From the NCBI RefSeq assembly GCF_002813325.1, contig NZ_PHUG01000001.1:1-64000 (forward strand): 64,000 nucleotides of DNA, given 5' to 3'. This DNA is from Janthinobacterium sp. 64. GTDB lineage: Bacteria; Pseudomonadota; Gammaproteobacteria; Burkholderiales; Burkholderiaceae_D. Made by a program: the position numbers and the translations under genes. Shown in pieces: positions 60,420 to 64,000 of this stretch. The notes below the pieces were generated by a model that worked only from the letters and a program-made list of their open reading frames with translations, was not told the origin of the DNA and did not search any database. Position 1 is the stretch's first letter, and each line of letters begins with the position of its first letter.

Positions 60420-61994
60420 TTATTTGAAGGCCTTGATGACGGCATCGAGCTTGACCTTCAGCGACTTGTCGTGCGCCTGGATGGCCGGCACTGCGCGCTG
60501 CACGCCGAGCAACTGGTAGACGGCCGTCTGCGCCGCGCGCACCGAGTATTCCACGGTGAAGACGACATCGTCGGCGAGCTCCACGAACTGGCTGACGAAG
60601 GCCAGGTTGACGGAGTTGGCCGGCACGGGCAACGGCCGGTCGCTCTTTGCGCGGGGCATGAACATGCTGGTGATGTAGGGCATGCGGCAGGGAATGCAGT
60701 TGGCCGTGGCCATGATGTCGAGGTCGAAGTTCAGGTGGCCGCACAGCTCGCGCAGGATGTCTTCGCCGCTGCATTCGGACATGGGCTTGGCGACGAAGTT
60801 GCCGATGCGGTCAGGGTGCAGCGCATAGCCCCAGAATACTTGCACGCCCTCGGGCTGGCCGGCGAAATGGGGCTGGTGCGCCAGCACGATGGACATGAAC
60901 CAGTTGCTGTCCTTGAAGGTGACGAGGCCGCCCGTGCCGGCGCTGTTGCCCGTGAATTGCTCCATCCGGTCAAAGAAGGCGCTGTCTTTCAGGGTGACCG
61001 TGTACGAGGCCCAGTACGATTCGGGGATGCTGCTGTTGAAGGCGGCTGGACGGCCCAGCGCCGGGCGGCCTTCGGCCAGTTTTTCCCACAGCAGCCAGCC
61101 TTGGCTGTCGTTTTTCGTGCGCTTGGCCGGTGCGCCGTGCATGCTGCCGTAGCTGGCGGCATCCGTCATCGAGGCGTTCTGGAAAAACACCAGGTCGCCG
61201 GCGGCGACGGGAATCACGTCGGCCAGGCCGCGTCGCTGGCAGTGCAGGGCGGTGGCAGTCAGGCGGCCTTCGGGTTCCTGGACCTCGATATCGGTCACCG
61301 TGCAATCCATGATGATGTTGACGCCTTGCTCCTGCAGCCACGCGACCAGCGGGCGCACCAGCGAGTCGTACTGGTTGTAGACGGTGCGCTTGACGCCGGC
61401 CAGGGTTTCGATGCGCGAAAACTCCATCATGAAGCGGTGCAGGTAGCGCTTGAACTCGACGGCGCTGTGCCAGGGCTGGAAGGCAAACGTGGTGGCCCAC
61501 ATATACCAGAACTTGGTGTCGAAAAATTCGGGCGAGAGCCAGTCCGTGATGGCGCTGCTGCCCAGCGTGTCTTCATCGGCTTCCGTCAGCTTCAGCAGTT
61601 CCAGCCTGTCCTGCATGGAAAAGCCCATGCTGCTGACGTCGACCTTGAAGCGGTTGCGGTCGACCAGGCGCGCGCGCGAGTGGGGAAGGTGCCGTTCGTT
61701 GAAGGCGATGGTTTCATCGTAGACGCTCTGGCCCGCATGTTCGAGCGAGGGGATGCTCTTGAACAGGTCCCAGGTGCACTCGTAATTGTCGGTGGTCAGC
61801 ATGCGCCCGCCGCGCAAGGTATAGCCATCCTCGGCATTGCCGCCGCCATCGAGGCTGCCGCCCGTCACGGGCGATGTTTCGAAGATGGTGATGTTGCTGC
61901 CTTGCATGCCGCCGTCGCGGATCATGAAGGCGGCCGCGGCCAGCGAGCCGATGCCGCCGCCGACGAGGTAGGCTTTTTTGTCTGTATGACTCAT
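60420..61994 (-). CDS. ohyA: Oleate hydratase
   Basis: A 524-residue FAD-binding enzyme that hydrates unsaturated fatty acids such as oleate to 10-hydroxystearate. The N-terminal FAD motif YLVGGGIGSLAAAAFMIRDGG and SLDGGGNAEDGYTLRGGRMLTTDNYECTWDLF are characteristic, as are WYMWATTFAFQPWHSAVEFKRYLHRFM and NCIPCRMPYITSMFMPR. Start ATG 61994 follows AGGGAAAAACC. It probably detoxifies exogenous unsaturated fatty acids. Monocistronic. Confidence 0.93.
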   Translation of the reverse strand: MSHTDKKAYLVGGGIGSLAAAAFMIRDGGMQGSNITIFETSPVTGGSLDGGGNAEDGYTLRGGRMLTTDNYECTWDLFKSIPSLEHAGQSVYDETIAFNERHLPHSRARLVDRNRFKVDVSSMGFSMQDRLELLKLTEADEDTLGSSAITDWLSPEFFDTKFWYMWATTFAFQPWHSAVEFKRYLHRFMMEFSRIETLAGVKRTVYNQYDSLVRPLVAWLQEQGVNIIMDCTVTDIEVQEPEGRLTATALHCQRRGLADVIPVAAGDLVFFQNASMTDAASYGSMHGAPAKRTKNDSQGWLLWEKLAEGRPALGRPAAFNSSIPESYWASYTVTLKDSAFFDRMEQFTGNSAGTGGLVTFKDSNWFMSIVLAHQPHFAGQPEGVQVFWGYALHPDRIGNFVAKPMSECSGEDILRELCGHLNFDLDIMATANCIPCRMPYITSMFMPRAKSDRPLPVPANSVNLAFVSQFVELADDVVFTVEYSVRAAQTAVYQLLGVQRAVPAIQAHDKSLKVKLDAVIKAFK

Positions 61995-62130
61995 GGTTTT
62001 TCCCTGAATGTGAGTGCATCCGCATGCGCGAAAGGCTTGCAAGCGGCACGGCTGATGCCGTGCCATATTTGCCTATTTTACAACATCCAGGGGAGGCTCG
62101 GCGGATAAATAGAGCGTTCGTTCGGTTTTT

Positions 62131-62670
62131 TCAGGCGTCAGCGTGTTCCTTGCGCCGTTCAAAGTACAGCAGATCCGACCAGGCATCCTGGAAGCGCATG
62201 GCTTTTTCCGAGTGGCCATATTGGTGAAAGCCGTTGCGCTGCATGACGGCGATCGACCCCAGGTTTTGCGGCCGCGCTGTCGCTTCCACGCGCCACAGTT
62301 CCAGTGTGCCGAACGCCTCTTCCAGCAACAGGGCGACCACGCGCGTGGCGTAGCCGCGTCCGCCGAACCGTTCGCCGATGCGATAACCGAGCGTCGCCTT
62401 GTTGAAGTAGGGGCGCGTGACGGCCGTCAGGTTGACCCTGCCGATGATTTGTCCGTCCAGCTTGGCCAGGTACTGGTAAGCGAGGTCTTGCTGGCGCTCG
62501 CGCTGCGCCTGCTCAATGGCGGCGGCGATGGCTTCCTGGTGGTAATAGGACGGTGCGCGCGCCGTGACCCAGCTTTCAAAATACGCCCGGTTGTCCAGTT
62601 CGAAGGCCAGCAAGGCAGGAAGGTCGGCGCTGGAGGGTGGGAGCAACTGAAGGCGGTCGAGGTCTGGCAT
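62131..62670 (-). CDS. GNAT-family N-acetyltransferase (RimJ/RimL type)
   Basis: A 179-residue acetyltransferase. Motifs of the RimJ/RimL group are present: IGRVNLTAVTRPYFNKATLGYRIGERFGGRGYATRVVALLLEEAFGTLELWRVEATARPQNLGSIAVMQRNGF, including the acetyl-CoA-binding R/Q-x-x-G-x-G/A segment RFGGRGYA. Substrate may be a ribosomal protein N-terminus or a small amine. Confidence 0.88.
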   Translation of the reverse strand: MPDLDRLQLLPPSSADLPALLAFELDNRAYFESWVTARAPSYYHQEAIAAAIEQAQRERQQDLAYQYLAKLDGQIIGRVNLTAVTRPYFNKATLGYRIGERFGGRGYATRVVALLLEEAFGTLELWRVEATARPQNLGSIAVMQRNGFHQYGHSEKAMRFQDAWSDLLYFERRKEHADA

Positions 62671-62751
62671 GGAATCGTGTCGGAAAGCGATACGCCATTA
62701 TAATCAGCTGGCGCATTTCGCCGCACATGCTTGAATTCATGAAGGAGCAGC

Positions 62752-63144
62752 ATGCTGTCCCATCTCTGCCTCGGCACCAACGACTTTCCCCGCGCCTACG
62801 CCTTCTACACGGCCCTGCTGGGAGAACTCGATTTGATCGAGAAATTTCATGATCCGGCCAAGCCCTGGGCGGGCTGGATGGCGCAGCAGGCGCCGCGCCC
62901 CCTGTTCGTGCTGACGGCGCCCCACGACGGCTTGCCGGCGACGCCAGGCAATGGCCAGATGACGGCCTGGCTGGCAGCCAGCCGCGCCCAGGTGGACCGC
63001 AGCTACCAGGCCGCGCTGGCGCTGGGCGCCGTGTGCGAGGGGCCACCCGGCTTGCGGCCCCATTATCACGCCAGTTATTATGGCGCCTACTTCCGCGACC
63101 TCGACGGCAACAAGCTTTGCGTCTGCTGCCACGCCGAAGAATGA
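62752..63144 (+). CDS. VOC-family (glyoxalase fold) protein
   Basis: A 130-residue vicinal-oxygen-chelate protein related to the one at 10007. Starts LSHLCLGTNDFPRAYAFYTALLGELDL and ends YYGAYFRDLDGNKLCVCCH; metal-type His4 is present at the start, but the terminal Glu ligand is replaced by a Cys-rich ending. AAGGAGCAGC precedes the ATG. No substrate can be named. Confidence 0.85.
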   Translation: MLSHLCLGTNDFPRAYAFYTALLGELDLIEKFHDPAKPWAGWMAQQAPRPLFVLTAPHDGLPATPGNGQMTAWLAASRAQVDRSYQAALALGAVCEGPPGLRPHYHASYYGAYFRDLDGNKLCVCCHAEE

Positions 63145-63145
63145 T

Positions 63146-63730
63146 TCAGCGCGGGCCCCAGACGTCGTCTTCCGTCCAGCCCAGTTCCAGGAAATCCTGC
63201 GCCCGCTCGCCCGCTTCGCCAGCGCAATAGAATTCGTCGAGCTGGGGCGCTTCGATGCGCGTGCCCGCCAGCATGGCATGCACTTGCCCCCGGTGGTGGA
63301 TCTGGTGCTGGAACACATGCGCCAGCAGGCGCTGGCGCGTGTCGATTTGCGGATTGTCGCGCAGGATCGTCACGGGCCGCGCCAGGTCTGCATCGCACAG
63401 GCTGCGGCAATGGGCGATCAGGCGCAGGTCCGAGGCGCGCTGCGCCGCCTGCAGCGCGGCGCAGTCGGTAAATGGCTCGTCCTTTTCAAAGAAGACATAG
63501 CAGTCGGCGTGGGGCGCTGCGCCGCGCAGCTCGCGTTCGAGCGCGTCGAGATAAAACCAGTCGCATGTGAGGATGTGGTTCAGGGTAAACTGGATGGTGG
63601 GGAAAAAACTCACGCGCGTGGCCTGGAATTCGGCCTGGGTCAGTTGCCCGCAAGCCTTCAGCAGGCGGTGGTTGGCCCAGGCGTTGTTGTACGCCTGGCT
63701 GGTGATGTAGTGCGCAAGTGGATTGTTCAT
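63146..63730 (-). CDS. DinB-family protein
   Basis: A 194-residue four-helix bundle protein of the DinB/YfiT fold, often metal-binding and thiol-linked. Metal-type histidines are seen in LNHILTCDWFYLDAL and HVFQHQIHHRGQVHAML. Start ATG 63730 (MNNPLAHYI) has only a weak ribosome binding site (GGCGATCC); the frame extends further to 63997 but that part is unrelated. Function in this bacterium unknown. Confidence 0.85.
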   Translation of the reverse strand: MNNPLAHYITSQAYNNAWANHRLLKACGQLTQAEFQATRVSFFPTIQFTLNHILTCDWFYLDALERELRGAAPHADCYVFFEKDEPFTDCAALQAAQRASDLRLIAHCRSLCDADLARPVTILRDNPQIDTRQRLLAHVFQHQIHHRGQVHAMLAGTRIEAPQLDEFYCAGEAGERAQDFLELGWTEDDVWGPR

Positions 63731-63893
63731 GCTGGATCGCCTGTCGAGCAGGGCAGGGTTTATGTCGTGCCACTTTAGCATGTTGCGGCAGGTGGACAAA
63801 GCATTCACGCCAGCCGCACCAGTGCTGCTGTCATCAAGTAGAATCACGGAGCGAACTTCGCGATAATGATGCATACAGGGCTTGGATAGCAAA

Positions 63894-64000
63894 ATGGGCT
63901 GGATAGGAAAATTACTGAACGGCGGCGACGAAAAAGGCAAGCCTGCGCCAGCCACTGCGGCGGCTCCCGAGGCGACACGGCAGCCAGCCACCATCACCGA
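63894..64000 (+). CDS. Start of an unidentified gene, cut by the window end
   Basis: ATG 63894 opens MGWIGKLLNGGDEKGKPAPA and continues as an Ala/Pro/Thr-rich linker to the end of the window, about 35 codons. A short N-terminal helix and a low-complexity linker are all that can be seen. The main domain lies outside the window. Confidence 0.5.
   Translation, partial: MGWIGKLLNGGDEKGKPAPATAAAPEATRQPATIT

Noticed and set aside
60414..62108. Plus-strand frame opposite oleate hydratase
   Set aside because: Complement of a well-conserved enzyme; not a protein family.

Overview
The window is GC-rich chromosome with the dense, operon-rich layout of a betaproteobacterium. The gene content points to Oxalobacteraceae, most likely Janthinobacterium or a close relative: a phasin, an ssu sulfonate operon, a subclass B3 metallo-beta-lactamase, many LysR and MocR regulators and META-domain lipoproteins. 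This assignment is inference from gene families; there is no rRNA gene to confirm it. I saw no tRNA, rRNA, CRISPR array or intact insertion sequence.

Layout. 1-4.75 kb: a partial MFS exporter divergent from a LysR regulator, a small unknown gene and a chemoreceptor. 4.9-6.7 kb: a lower-GC cluster of three small genes, one resembling T6SS Tdi1-type immunity proteins. 7-12.8 kb: a START-like protein, an exported creatininase-fold protein beside an exported YVTN propeller, a VOC protein, a small membrane protein, a phasin and a lipoprotein esterase. 12.9-21.3 kb: argP/argO, coniferyl aldehyde dehydrogenase, trxC, a probably leaderless marR-alkD operon, and a MocR regulator with its AhpD-like target. 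21.3-26 kb: a palindromic repeat that supplies two stop codons, a Bcr/CflA exporter, serine acetyltransferase, a META lipoprotein and the B3 metallo-beta-lactamase.

26.1-34.3 kb is a sulfur-scavenging locus. A flavin monooxygenase/MetQ/SfnB operon diverges from ssuEADCB. A conserved 30-bp element occurs once facing each of these two operons and again upstream of the serine acetyltransferase gene, so the three probably form one regulon. 34.2-51.9 kb holds housekeeping and signalling genes: HAD phosphatase, a second MocR, BenE, a CPBP protease, gamma carbonic anhydrase, a desaturase, a yfiR-yfiN-yfiB c-di-GMP module followed by gluconokinase, a CPA1 antiporter, and a periplasmic molybdenum hydroxylase with its own tri-haem cytochrome.

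51.87-57.13 kb is a low-GC accessory island. Its left edge is a 3' fragment of a second fghA and its right edge is the intact fghA. Inside are an AbiJ-like abortive-infection gene, a frameshifted PIN-type nuclease gene, a RES-domain gene flanked by imperfect direct repeats, a HEPN-like gene, an H-NS pseudogene and a probable phage terminase remnant. It looks like a decaying defence island and is the most novel part of the window. 57.1-64 kb returns to core genes: fghA, sirtuin, signal peptidase I, two tiny membrane proteins, oleate hydratase, GNAT, VOC and DinB proteins.
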